Shown piece after piece: positions 36,401-49,126 of a stretch of DNA of 64,000 nt. The position numbers and the translations under genes were made by a program. Positions within the stretch are counted from its first letter, which is position 1; each line of letters begins with the position of its first letter. Under the pieces are notes generated by a model that did not search any database, was not told where the DNA came from, and saw nothing but the letters and a program-made list of their open reading frames with translations. The DNA lies in assembly GCA_022577435.1 (NCBI GenBank), contig JAKOON010000021.1, positions 1,342,501 through 1,406,500 on the forward strand, given 5' to 3'. This DNA is from Embiotoca jacksoni (taxonomy: Eukaryota > Chordata > Actinopteri > Embiotocidae).

Positions 36401-39400
36401 TGATTTCTGTTGGTCCGTCCACCACTTCAGTCTGCACAGAAAGCATTAAAAGGATTGCTGTAACATTTTATCTCCAGAGGATAAATCCTGACGACTTTGG
36501 TGTTTCCTAACTTTTAATCTTGCACGATAATGAGGTTCACATGTTTGTAAATATCTTGGATGGATTCTAGTGTCATCAAGCAGAAAATTAACTATTCTAT
36601 TTTTGCTGTGTGCTGTTTGCTTCAATGGGGAATTTAATTTGTTTGCTTTTATATTGGTTTTAGCATGGTTTGTTTTTATTTGCATGTTTTGTAATGTACA
36701 TGTTCCTGGCCGCTGCTCTTTGACTCCACTCAAAGCTCATCATCGCTTATCCGCTTGCACCTGCAGTCTTCCTAATGTGAAGGACAGCCGAACAAGCCAA
36801 TCACAAGTTCCGGCATGGCGCAGCGTCCAATGGCGTGGCGGGAGCTCCCCTCCCACAGGTGGAAAGCACTTAGGTGGAGCAGGTGTATATCGGAGGGGCA
36901 CAACAGAGGAGAAGGGATTACATGACAGGGGAGCACCACAGGTTTCTACTCATACTTGAGCCAGCACTAAGTCAAAATGTTCATTTTCCTATTTTTGTTT
37001 TTGTTTTTGCCCACACTCTTGGGAGTCTGATAAATTTCCCATCAGCCTCAGCTGTACTTTGTGTTTAGCGCTAATCATCAAATGTTAGCACGCAAACGGA
37101 CTGAACTAAGATGTCCGGTATTGCTCTCAACATTGGCATGTTGGCGTTGTTGTTGTGAGCGTGTCAGCGAGCTGACGTCACGGTAGCATTTTGCAAAAAG
37201 CACATCTGCGGCCTTAAGTACAGCCTCGCAGAGCTCCCAGCTCCTGTACACACTGGTTGACATCAAAACCAGCCACAGTCCATGACTGTAGCTAAGCCCG
37301 TCCATTTTTATTTGTCGCGTGTCTTCTCTGTTTCCAAAGTCTTGGCAGCAGAGAAAATATGCTGCCCTAATTTAATGTGCAGCTGATTCTCTTTACTCTG
37401 ATCTTGTCGTACCCCGATTCAATTTCAGTTTTAATTCCACCATTATTCTGTTCCACTTAATGTGATTACCAATTCACGCTCTTCTCCTCTCACGTGCCCC
37501 CCCTTCTGCTTTTACCTCTTCTTTCTCAGCTACATCCTGGACCCCCCACCCTTCAACCCCCTCCTCTCCAGTGGCAGATCCAGTTTTGCCCCACAGGTTT
37601 GTTATGAACTCTTGTTTTCATGGGTTGAAAAAGCGCAAATCAGCTACAAGAGCTGCAGCCGCGCTCCTCTGTCTCACATGCTGTTGTGTGTTCCTATTTG
37701 ATCACTTTTCCGGTCATTAAGTTGTGTATTGTGGTGCACAGATGTGTTACATTTCAGGAATGTGAGACACAAAGGGTGCAGACAGCGAAATGAGTTCAGC
37801 GTGTTGCCGGCGTCTCCCCTCCGGCACTCAAGGAAGGGCTGGAGTTCATGACTGTTGAGGAGCTGCATAGCATGGAAATAACCTCCCAGCTTATTCTGTA
37901 GATAAGCAAGCAGGAGGAGGGGTGGGAGGGGGTGGGGGGATGGGGGGGGGCACTCATTTGCCAGTTAGTTAAGCTTTATAGCTGCTCACAGTCAGCTTTG
38001 GGAGGCAAGGAAGGATGGGAGATGGGGGGTGTGGGGGGTGTGGGGGGGGGATGAAAAGAAGAGGAAGCAAGAATAAAGGCAAAGGAAGGAGGGAGGAGAC
38101 GAGAGTGTAGATTTATTTTCAGCCTGAGAGTGCTGCATCCTTAAGTAAGGATATTATTATAGCACAAGAGCCACAGACAAACTTCAGCTTCTACTCCATG
38201 GAGTACAGCAGCAGCTTACAGCATGGCTGCAGTGAAACATTTGATCTGTCATGGTGGTTGCTATCTGAAAGAGAGTTTTAAATTTGACAACATGTTCTAA
38301 ATTTTTCTCGACAATAATAGAATTCAAATGGTGTCACTGTGCCAATAATTTTGAATCTCTGTGCGCGCGGAAATGTAGATCAGCATCACTGAATAATAAT
38401 TGTTTGGACAAGCGATAGCGACCGGAGCTGAATGGATTTAGGTTGAAAATGAATTCAATCCATTCACAAGGTCCTGCAACTGAACCGTGAAAACTGTTGA
38501 AAAGACCTGCGTTGGTAGGTTCATCAGCAGTTTTTTATTTTCATTGTAATATTAAGATATTAAATCATGTTCATTTGAATTGGAAAAAAACAGAAAGTAG
38601 AATCAAATCTTTCTGTCATGACCTCACGTGCTTTGTGGGAGCAGTTTATGGTGGTGTGGCTTTGCAGGTATTTTTTTTTTTTTTTTAAATGCTACGCTGA
38701 GGAAAATTGCCCTGACTGTATCAAGCTTTAGAGTTATGCTGAGGCAAACTGAAGTAAGTGGCTGTAAAAGTGTAATGCTTGTGAAACATCAGCAAAACGG
38801 AAGGCAGGGAAGGTACACCTAAGTTCGTGACTATAGTCTCAGCGCTAAGCATTTTACCGTAGTTTCCATCTTATTGGCAGATTTTTGAATCAAAATTACT
38901 GCAGGAGTTGGTAAAATGATAAATGTAGCCCAAATATGCAATATGAATAAACACTCACGCGCACGAGTGGTAATGTTGTGGTATTGTTATGTACAGTAAA
39001 ATGTTACATAATGTTGTTTTTTTGGGTGAGTTTTCAGCACCATGGAGAGATCCACACAACTGTGACATTACAGTATACAGTATATTGGAATGATTTCTTT
39101 GAACTAAAAGGTTCATTTATGAGGCATGAAATAGCTGCTCTAATTACGAGGTGCCATTTATGTGTTGTTTTTCCCCCAGAACTTTTACCCCTCTTGGCCT
39201 TTAAGTTTACTCCATCTGCTGTTTTCTGAAAAAAAAGGTAAGTGCCACATCGGATGAGAGGATGTTGATACAAAATAAAATGGATTTTAAGTCCTGTCAT
39301 GTCATTTCATTCCCGGTTTCTTGTAATTTCATAGAGGTGGTCCCTGGTGGGGGTACATCATGGTTTATTCCTCACTATTTTCTTAATCTGTTTTTGCCCT

Positions 39401-40590
39401 CCTCAGGGCCAAGTCAGAAAGGCCTAGATTGCAGTTACATCATTTACAAATCAACATAGCATGCCACGTCAAATCATGATACACTGTTTATTCCCTCAGC
39501 AGTGGAAATACGCTGTTTCCCTCCACTACACGCACCATCTAAGCTAAATTTAAAAAAAAAAAGAAGCACTGTAATTGTGAGCAACAGCAGTAAAAATTAA
39601 AAGTTGTGTGCCTGTGTCAGAGCGGATCACATGGCTGTGTGTCCTCCACTTGTTTCTCCTGTCAGTGGCTGTATCTCTGTGTTAGGCTAAGGGTAGCACT
39701 CATTAAAACAAAATGGGAGTCCATCGTCCCTGTAATCCCTGTGGGGCTGGGGTGTGAGTCAGCAAATGGCAGTGCCAACCCCTTTTGGCATGTCGAAACA
39801 CAAACCCCAATGTCATTCTGGCCAGCTGCCCATCCTCTCGGCCTGTGCCTCACTTTTTCTATCTCTCGCTCTCATAGAATCCTTGCTGTGAGTAATCCTT
39901 TGTTTCTTCTTTGAAAACTATTACTGTATTACTCCTGTTGACACTTTTAGGGTTGTACTGTGAGTGTGCTGCTCCATCGTGGCTTTACAGAGACTTTACT
40001 GGATGATATTTCCCAAGACTCTATTATTTCACCCCCAAGCGAATTTTTGTTCTGCTGTAACACTTGTGTTATATCTAAAAGTCGAATTCTACTTTGGTAT
40101 ATTGATTAATAAATGTAGTTCTTTTTCTTTTAAACAATGTTAATCTTGCCCAATCACCTGCCAACAAATGTAAATTCCAAATTCACTCGTGTTTTAAATC
40201 ACAAATCCTGAATGTTATCACATGTGCACACACGTTTATGTGAAGAAGCTTTAGACATAAACTACACCAAGAGTAAAATGCGATATTACCTTTCCCCGCA
40301 AATATCTCTTCAGATTGTAAATAGAGTTTGCATTATCATCCAAAATGAGCGAGAGATAGTGGGTGTAATTGTGGTCAACATTCACTTACATATGACCTTG
40401 ATCAGTCTGAATAGATGACATTTTGCTGTCGTGGGCGCACACACATCGTCCTCTTGTAAATGCATTCATTTAACAACTCTAAATGAGGTCTCGACCCTAA
40501 CCACTAAAAGCAGAGAGGACCAAACAAAATTGCTCTCACAAGAAGAGAACAACATGTCTTCACTGGCATGTTGTAAATGTTAGTTTGAGC

Positions 40591-40642
<52 letters not shown>
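40591..40642. repeat. (AC)n microsatellite
   Basis: About 52 bp of uninterrupted AC. Confidence 0.95.
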
Positions 40643-40644
<2 letters not shown>

Positions 40645-41059
40645 ACAGACGACAAGAGTCTGTAAACAGACACCACTTGGCACTCTGCCTCTGGAGCTAA
40701 ATATAGCTGTCACGTTTGTGTTCCAAATTTTTGAGACTCTGGCTCTGAAAGTGAATTTTGTTTTCTGTGTCATTTGTGTCCAAATCTGCAGCAAAATCTT
40801 TTTTGGCAATAGTAAAAATTATATTCCACCCCAACGTGTTAAAATGGAACCAGTCAAGTAAAGTACAAGTACTCCAAATACTGTAGCTAACACAGTAAAA
40901 CATATAATTCTTGTAGTCTCCACCTGTTCCTGATATTGTCTGCTTTTTAACAAGAATGACAGGTAGCTACAGCCAACAGTTTGTTTGGTTAACTGACTCC
41001 AGAGAATGTAAAGTTGGTGTGTGGATCTCTTCACCACTTTGAAGCATACTGAAACAGTA

Positions 41060-41400
41060 GTCACCTTGGTTTTCTGTTCTTTTGTCTTTTACTTAGTTGT
41101 CTTTTTCCTTGCCTCAAGCCCTTTCTGTGCTGCCACTCATTTTCTCTCCTGGCTGCCACGCCCACCTCACCTGTTCCCCGTTCCCCAATTTGCTCACTTG
41201 CAGTGCCTCTGTATATCTTCTTTAAGTTTTGTATCTCTGAGTTGAATCAGTTACTTGTCAGCTCTAGACCTTGCCTGCCTCTACATCGTTTCCACCGGCC
41301 TTTTCAACTTCTTTGTAAGTAAAGTTCACTGTTTACTTCATGAGCTGTCTCAGTGTTGTTCACTTGGGTCCTCCTGGTAACTGGGACAGAAACAAACAAC
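41060..41400. mobile_element. Possible old retroelement or LTR-like remnant
   Basis: This T/C-rich segment has CACGCCCACCTCACCTGTTCC, a TTGCCTGCCTCTAC block, and a TTGGGTCCTCC block followed by GGGACAGA. The order resembles ends of repeat families frequent in fish genomes. No coding remnant or paired terminus was found, so the classification is tentative. Confidence 0.25.
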
Positions 41401-44400
41401 TGCTGGATGGAATGACATTCAATTTTATCAAGAGATTCCTGGTTCTTGGACTTTACCTCTCGCACTCCCATGAAGGCAACATTAGTAATTTTTCCACCAA
41501 ATACAGGTTTGATCTTTTGCTTTTTCATCACCAGAAAGGCCGTGTACATTTATATATATATGTTTAGTTAATATTTCACCCGAGAAGTGTCTTAATCACT
41601 TCAACCCTAGGAGGTCTCTGTCCCAGAACGAGACCATATCTGTTATACAAATGCAACCGATGCTATTTTTCAGAGGTTGCCAAGGGCGGCACTTCCAATG
41701 AAGAGGCCACCTGGTAACACTGCGACTAAAATGGATGCAGCATTTGTTCTGCTTTGTTTCTGTTGCATCAAAATTTGTAGAATTGGATTTTAGAGTTTGT
41801 AGAACAGGTTCAATAACATCAGAGTTTAATGATTAATTGTTATAATGCTGTTTGTTAGTCTCCAATTATACATTTTTATTAGGTGGAAGTAGAAATGTCA
41901 AATCTTTTGCTGGGGTTTTTCAAATGTCTTGCCTGGCGTAAAAGATAAGGAGACTTATTTTATTCCAATTTTATCCCAAGTGTCTCTAATAGAGACCAAG
42001 GTTGCTTTTAGTCTCACAGTTGTGGAGCTGTCACTGCCTGAATTAGTTTTTGTTTTTTTTCAGGTGGAAATTAAAAAAAAAAAAATAGTCCTAGGGCTAA
42101 AGGAGCTAATCTCAGTACATTTCTCTTTTATGGACTGCTCACTGAGTATGTAATGATCCATGCGATTTAGTGTGTGAGGCAGCACGTAATATGCTTACTT
42201 ACTGTAATTTTAGGTCAGAATCATTTTCATATAATCAGTTTATGCTCAATTTAATTTGACAATTTAATTTCTGGTTGTTAATATGTTCTAATAATTTGAT
42301 TTTGTTATAATCAGGTTATCGTCTGGCCTGTGTTCGCTCCGCCTGTCACGGTGTTCATTTCTGCCTCACAACACGAGCTCACATAAGACTGAATCTTTGA
42401 TTTATCTTACAGTCGGATACCAGAAAAGGGTGTGTTGTTAAAATGTACTGCAGAAGCATGCCACATTCCTTGTGGTGTTCTGCCAGTTGTGGTGTATACA
42501 TATTATATAACATGCTGTTTGTAATGATGTCAGACACCTCTTTATCCCTCAATGAAGACTTATGCTAGAAAAAACACATTGCCCCTTTTATTTTGGATGT
42601 TTGGGCTGCCAAAGAAACAACAATCTAACATATTTTTAAAGGTCCCATACTGTGATGCATTTAAATAACACACATGTTTCTCGATCACTTTATGTACTTT
42701 TAATTCCTCAAGACAGTTCTCAGTTTGCTCCATCTTCCTCTCTTTTTTTTTTTTCACTACTGCTTCTCTTGCCTCATTTTCTTTCATTTTTCTGACACCC
42801 TGAAAGCTCTACTTCCACAGTTCTTTTCATGATAGCTCACACTTTTATATATTTCATGATTCACAGCTAACCTGATGAAAAGGCGCTAACATCAGCTGTA
42901 CGACAGGGACTCAGTTTTCACATTGTCATTAGATACTGACACTACGTTTTCTTCCCCTTGTCATGAAAATAGAGAAACACACATGAACGTCTAATGGTCC
43001 AGCACATGCTCTCACGCAACGAATCCACACAGAAAAAAAGTGGGCCATGAATTCCACATGGATCGAGCGTACGGTGAAAAACTCTTCAAAGTGATAAATA
43101 AAAAACAAGGCTGTTTCACACATGAGCAAACGTTTGCGTGTTACATCATGAAAGAGATTTGTCCCTTATCAGGAATTAGCAGGTTAACATTTGACCCAGA
43201 TACAGTAGAGATCTGTGGATGTTCATTTCATCAAAGAGTTTAAATTAAGCTTTCTGATTTAAATAGAAAAGGATCTACTTTTTCATGTAGTCGGCTTATA
43301 CTGTAGCTTCAAGAAAGGCTGAGTAACTGGAGGCCTTTTTTTGTCCTCAAGAGACAACAGAAATATATTGTCTGCTATATCCTAAACCCAGGCAACAAAG
43401 ATTCTTACTAGTCTTTAAAAGCATGTTGCTCTTAGCAGCTTACCGAGGCACAATACTTAACATATTACTACACAGAGGAACATTTGACCAGCATGTAATG
43501 GTTATTTTTTTCTAAAGGCTTTCAAATTCCTGTACTCTACAGTGACTGCTGTCCTTACGTTACGTTAACATTTATGTAGTTTTTTTTATATATATATATA
43601 TTCCTGTGACAAAGTTCAAATTGAGACAGTTCTGTCTGCTCCCAGGCTCAGTTGGCAGGCAAGAGATTTGCACAGTGTTCTGGACACAACCAGATAACGT
43701 GTGGTGACCGTCCTCGGTGACCCTGTACGATTTTTGCACGGACAACCAATTCTGCATGACGACCCTCCAAGATCTAGAAAATCTGTTGTTTTTGGCCAAC
43801 TCAGGATTATAACCACAGTAGATAAGAAAGCTTTTCTACTGATCATATAAGGAAATGTGTGTGCTGAAAGTGTGTAGCACATGCGGCCGACAGCAAAAAG
43901 AATATGTTTGTTGAATCACAAAACTCCAAGCTTAGTTTGATAATCCACCAGTTTAGAATTTCATTCCTGCAACTCTCATAATTTATAAACTGATCAGACT
44001 CACAATTGATCAGTTTTCAGAAAGGATCAAATTGGATTAAACGGAGCCAGAGAGATTTTTTTTTTCCTTATTCTTCTTCCTGGACAAAACCTTTCCCTTA
44101 TTTTACTAACAGTACAACTCAACTGCAGGCAGTTGAAACAGATATTTGGGTGTTACGCTAGCAACGACTGTTGTTTGTTGTCTCCACACTCAAGCTAATG
44201 CGAGAAACAGGGAGGTCAGACCTCAGCCCCAACTGATGTTGACTCAAGTAACATCACTTGAGGCAATTTATCAGGTTTTTGCAGCAGGTTTTTATTTTTT
44301 TTAGTTTGTTTTGTTTTGCAGATATGCAGCCCAGGTGGAGAAGATAGGGACGCTTTAGTAAATCAGCCACCGTACCCAAACTTCCTGCTAAAACTGCAAT

Positions 44401-44908
44401 AAGACAGCAGGTAATAACAAAAACTCCTCTCTTTTGTCAGTCCTTTTCCCTCCAGGCCTTTGTGGAGTGTGTTCGGCGAGGAACTAAAAACGTTGGATTA
44501 ATTACTTTTATAATTTCACTCTATTTGGTAAATACTGCATGACTCCATTAGTGTGTTAAATGGATTATTTCGTACGGCATTCGTGTGCCTTCGTACAGAA
44601 GGCCTGAGGACGAAACCTAAATGTAAAGACTGCGGGTGCATTACGTGATGTGAGTGAGGATAATGATGACTACACTTGTTTCATGAGTTCAATCCTTTGT
44701 TTACTGACAGTGTTCTGAAATGGAATAATTCCCTTTCATGAGCTTTATAAAAAAAAATTCTGTATCCATTCATCCTTGACAGCATGTAAATATCAGATGA
44801 GAATAATATTTTGGAAATAAGCACAATATGAATGCTGCTAAGTCACTAACTACCTCAAACTAAATTGTCTCAGTTTTTACTTTTAAATTTACCACTACCG
44901 CATTAATA

Positions 44909-44912
<4 letters not shown>

Positions 44913-44944
<32 letters not shown>
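44913..44944. repeat. Poly-T tract
   Basis: An uninterrupted run of about 32 T. Confidence 0.93.
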
Positions 44945-44947
<3 letters not shown>

Positions 44948-46960
44948 TTTAAGATACTTTGCCTTATGAGACCAGCTATATTTTCAGTTGACAAGGTCAG
45001 CGGTTGACTAATGCGTTCATTACAACTTTCCCCAGGTGAATTCTGTGGTATCATTTTGTTTAATAAAATCTGTTGGCCCCATGCAGGGAATGACCTGATC
45101 CCAGGCCCAGGGGTAGATGTATACACACTTCATTTACTTTCCTGCACATTCTTTTGAAATTGGGGATAAGATGATAGAGAGATAACATTTGCATCTGCAA
45201 GGTCATCTCACTGTTTAATGCTTCTGATTAAAGCATGTAAGGATTCAGGCAAACGAAGCCTTTTGATGAGAGCACGCAACAAACAGTAGTTTGGTTTTAA
45301 AAGCTAGTTTTTCCATGTGATAATGTTGAGACATATTTGTACAGACACACTCAGATATGAGATAATAGCACAGAGAATTATTTTCTATGCACTTTCAGAT
45401 TGAGTCTCACTTCATATCTCAGTCCTCAGACGGTTCCTGTAACAAATTCTTCCTCTACCTCGTACTGTTGAGAAAGATTTGAGCCGAAATGTGGCCAGTC
45501 ATCTTCACACCATTCGGATTCCACAACCCAAGCAAAGTCTAACCAAAGCATTTTCTGGCAAAAACAAAACCCTCTGGCCACCCAGCGCTGGGAAACAGCT
45601 GACGTCAGCTGTTTCACCAGACCTCCTGCTGTGAGAGGGATCTTTTTCTTCTGGAAACAAATGAGAAGCAAAGTTGGCAGATATGATTAGTGGTAACTAA
45701 GAGGGAGTGTGGAGAGTGACAGGTTTAAAAATGGGAAGGGAGAAGATGAGAGTGTAGATGGAGGGGAAGCAAAGAGAGAATAGGGTTATGCTAATTTGAA
45801 TGGATGAGGGGATCAAACGGAGGCATATCAGGTCGTGTGACTTCCAAAGATGGGACCTTAATCTCCCTCCCTTGCCTCTTACAGCTTCCCTTTACATTCA
45901 CACACTTTCTCCCACACACACACACACATACATTTTACAATGCAGAAGGTGATGTGCTGAGACTGGTGCAATGCATATTTACACAGTCGTGGAAATGCAG
46001 TTAGACACCTGGAGCTGCAGCGGAAAACAAAAAGACCGAAGGGGAAAACACGGGTAAAATATGACTTATTTGGATTTTTTTTAAATTTTTTTATCTGTGT
46101 GTAACTAGGGTTAGAGTTAAGGGTCAAGCTACTTTTTGAGCGCTGCTTTTCAAACAGAATTTGATGTGTCAAATGTAAACTGTCTACATTTGTGTGTTGT
46201 TGTTTGTAAAAGAGACAGAGAATGAGTGAGAGAATGGAAGGTAGCGTATCGAAAGTAGAGCCAACAAGTTCCCTCGAGCAGTTAATAAAAGATGATGTTG
46301 CAAAATGGATACCAGCGAGAACTCTGCCGTAACATGAGAGCAAAGGATTCACTGCCATCAATGCCATTTTTTGAAAGCCAGTAGTTATGAAAGTTGCATA
46401 CTTACTACACCGGTGCAAAAAGTCACAGCTCAAAAAAACTTTGTGTGATTTGTACTTGACTGATGTTATTTGCATTCAGCAAAAAAAATGAAAAATGAGC
46501 ACAGATTAGTTACGTGCCATCATTTATGGCGCGTTTATGCAGCAGGAAATATGTAAGGGCTATTTACAAAGTGTACACAGTGCAGTGTGTAACATTAAAG
46601 TATATGCGGTAAGGTCATACCCTCACTCTGTTAAGTTTTAAAGCTGAGAAGACTGAGAAGCCCTTGAGAGTCCTTATCAGCTTTTTCATGCATTTAAGAT
46701 ACAATAATATGGTCCTGAATTTGCATAATTACCTGTTTCACCACAAGACAATATTGTTCGGGTAATGGAGAAAGGCAGGGCCTGTCAGTGCAGCTGCTCA
46801 AGGCCACCTATGATGATTTCCGACAACTGCCACTGAAAAACTGGGACATGGCGCACAGACCTGCTTTGCCTCCGAGAGAATATTTTGCTTAACAGAAGAA
46901 GGAGGAACTATTCATGTTTTACTTACCATTATAGTATAAGAATGGTAGGTGGATGGAGGG

Positions 46961-47011
46961 AGGGATGGATGGATGGATGGATGGATGGATGGATGGATGG
47001 ATGGATGGATG

Positions 47012-47084
<73 letters not shown>
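46961..47084. repeat. Compound tetranucleotide array (GGAT)n(GATA)n
   Basis: About 13 GGAT units (46961-47012) pass directly into 18 GATA units (47013-47084). The two units differ by one G-to-A change. Confidence 0.97.
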
Positions 47085-47487
47085 CAGCGCAGTCTGCTGT
47101 GTTTTTTCCCCCTGCTCAAGGTTGAACTGCTTTGTTTGAGAATATTATCTAAATATTAATGAAATCCAGCGCCAAAGGCAGAATTTTTAAGGACGTTCTC
47201 TTATCCTGCCTCTGCCGTGTTAATTATCATGCCACAATTGTCCTGCTAACTTCACATATCTGCCTTCGCAAAAAGCAGAAATCATTAGTAGTCAGCGCCA
47301 TCGGTTTGTTCTAAGTCGTTTCTATAATTAGCTCCGTGATGGCGCGCACTACACACTGTACACAGGCGGTTATAGCAACAAACACAACTAAGTTTGATTG
47401 ACAAAAGACATTCTTTTAATAGATTAAACAGAATATGCCGTGTGTATGAAACCAGGCAGTTTCACGTGTAAGTCTGATAATTAGTGA

Positions 47488-47488
<1 letters not shown>

Positions 47489-47531
<43 letters not shown>
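47489..47531. repeat. (CA)n microsatellite
   Basis: About 43 bp of uninterrupted CA. Confidence 0.95.
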
Positions 47532-47534
<3 letters not shown>

Positions 47535-48479
47535 GCAGGCAAGCGAGAGGAGCTGTCCTTGGTGCTGAATCAGCCACCCATGCTCAACTACTGGTGCTCT
47601 CTGTGGACTGTTTTGTCACCTCTGCTTGTGGTTTTTTTAAGGTATACTTTCATTCTCTGTTGATTTAGAGTTATTCCAGTTTGATTCATATTAGATTATG
47701 ACAGCAGTTTCTTTTGCTAGTTATTGGTTTTCTTAGTTTTTTTTCAGGAATGTGGCAGAACTGTCACCTCAGGCTAATACTGGTAAACAGCTATAAAACC
47801 TATAATTTATGTCTTGGCATTTATCCGAAATAAAGACTACCATGCATGCATGCGCAAGACTCTTTGTTATTTTACCACAACAGTTTAGACAATTATTGCG
47901 TACCAAAGATAAATAAGCCAAAATACAGCATTTGTAAGAATAATAGTTTTTTTTTTAACCTTCATAATTCATAGGGTGCAAAAGTGACTATTTAGTTTTA
48001 ACATTGCCTCTGACTGTGTCCCTACTGCTACTATACATTAAATTCAACTTTATTGCCATTACTATTTTCACCACCCCACTACATGGGTCAAAAAGTTTCC
48101 TTCAGTGTTTGTAATCTTGCTCTAATGAAGTATATGCAACCCACAAAGCACTAGTTTGAGAGCTACATACGGGCTACAAATGAAAAGAAAACGCTGAATA
48201 AATTATTCTTTAGTATACGGAAAAAAATAAGTGAGGGAAGGAACACATTGATTGCAGATATTTTCAGTGAAGGAAGAAGGTTAATCTATTTTATCGAGTC
48301 ATAATATCCCACTTTAAATCCTGCATTCAAGCATCACAAATATTAGCCTATCAACAATTTGTACTCAAACATCAACAAGAAAAGGCTTTGTTACAGCAGC
48401 CAGAGACAAAAGTGAAATACTGTTGAATTTGCAGCTCTCACCTGACCCTCGCGCTACCTTCTCAGAGCGTCATCATCTG

Positions 48480-49036
48480 TCAGCCAATGACGACGCGCTT
48501 TTCGGTTGCTTCTGGCGTATTTGTGGCGGCCTGGGCCAATCGGGACAAGCGGAGCACTTTGTCAAGGCGAAATCAAAGTTGTTGTAAGAGCGCGTGTGTA
48601 CGCGCGCGCGCGTCGCGAGGGGAGAAGAAGAAGAAAAAAAACAAAAACTGGCCGGTGTGGAGGAGAGAGGCGCGAGACAGCAGAGAGAAGTGGACGGAAC
48701 CGACAAAGGCTGACCGCAGCTACGGGATATTTTTTTTCCTCCGCCAAACCTATTTCACTTTCAATTCATAGTCCCGAACGTGGAGAAAAGCGGCCCCCCC
48801 TTTCTCGACGGAATATCTCGCACCCAAAAGCGAATTCCTAAATGGGTGCAGCCGGCGAAAGGTGAGTTGACAAGCACCCCCCCCCCAAAAAAAAAAAAAA
48901 ACTGGCCCTACCTCTTCGCACGAGAGACCGTCGCGATGTTCAAACCTCTGCGTGCGTAGCTCCCCTCGTCCCTCTTGTCAGTTCGGTCGAGTGTCGCTGT
49001 CGGAAGGAGAATTTTTTTTTTTTTTCTGAAACCGAG
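48480..49036 (+). promoter_or_regulatory. stac2: STAC2 promoter and 5'UTR
   Basis: A CpG-rich block precedes the STAC2 ATG. Two CCAAT boxes lie in the same orientation at 48484-48488 and 48536-48540; the first is followed directly by a TGACG half-CRE. This spacing suits NF-Y and a start site around 48580-48640. A short upstream ATG at 48842 opens an 8-codon reading frame that stops within the leader. A good donor (GTGAGT at 48862) and a T-rich acceptor-like stretch ending AG at 49035-49036 make a 175-bp 5'UTR intron possible but unproven. Confidence 0.55.
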
Positions 49037-49126
49037 ATGACTGAAATCAGCGAAAAGGAGAACGAGCCACAGAACCGGGACTTTCACCGACCGCAGCCAA
49101 CCGTGCCCAGCCAAACGGAATCAAAG
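49037..49126 (+). CDS. stac2: STAC2 coding exon 1
   Basis: The exon encodes 30 residues starting MTEISEKENEPQNRDF and ending PSQTESK, followed by a GTAAAC donor in phase 0. The ATG has G at -3. Its length and end point agree with human exon 1. Confidence 0.92.

Larger units (their letters stand above)
33401..48479. other. MED1-STAC2 intergenic interval
   Basis: About 15 kb without a recognisable gene on either strand. FBXL20, which lies here in human, would show F-box and leucine-rich-repeat exons, and none are visible. It contains (CA)n at 40591-40642 and 47489-47531, poly-T at 44913-44944, a compound GGAT/GATA array at 46961-47084, probable transposon remnants (41060-41400, 48033-48075) and a candidate conserved block at 47140-47350. 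Confidence 0.55.

Noticed and set aside
45879..46475. 198-codon open frame on the minus strand
   Set aside because: No recognisable domain; it has a Cys-Val tail from a CA tract and AT-rich codons. It looks like a chance open frame in intergenic DNA.
48033..48075. Short AAATTCAACTTTATTGCCATT-type segment
   Set aside because: It resembles a fragment of a common fish repeat but is too short to classify.
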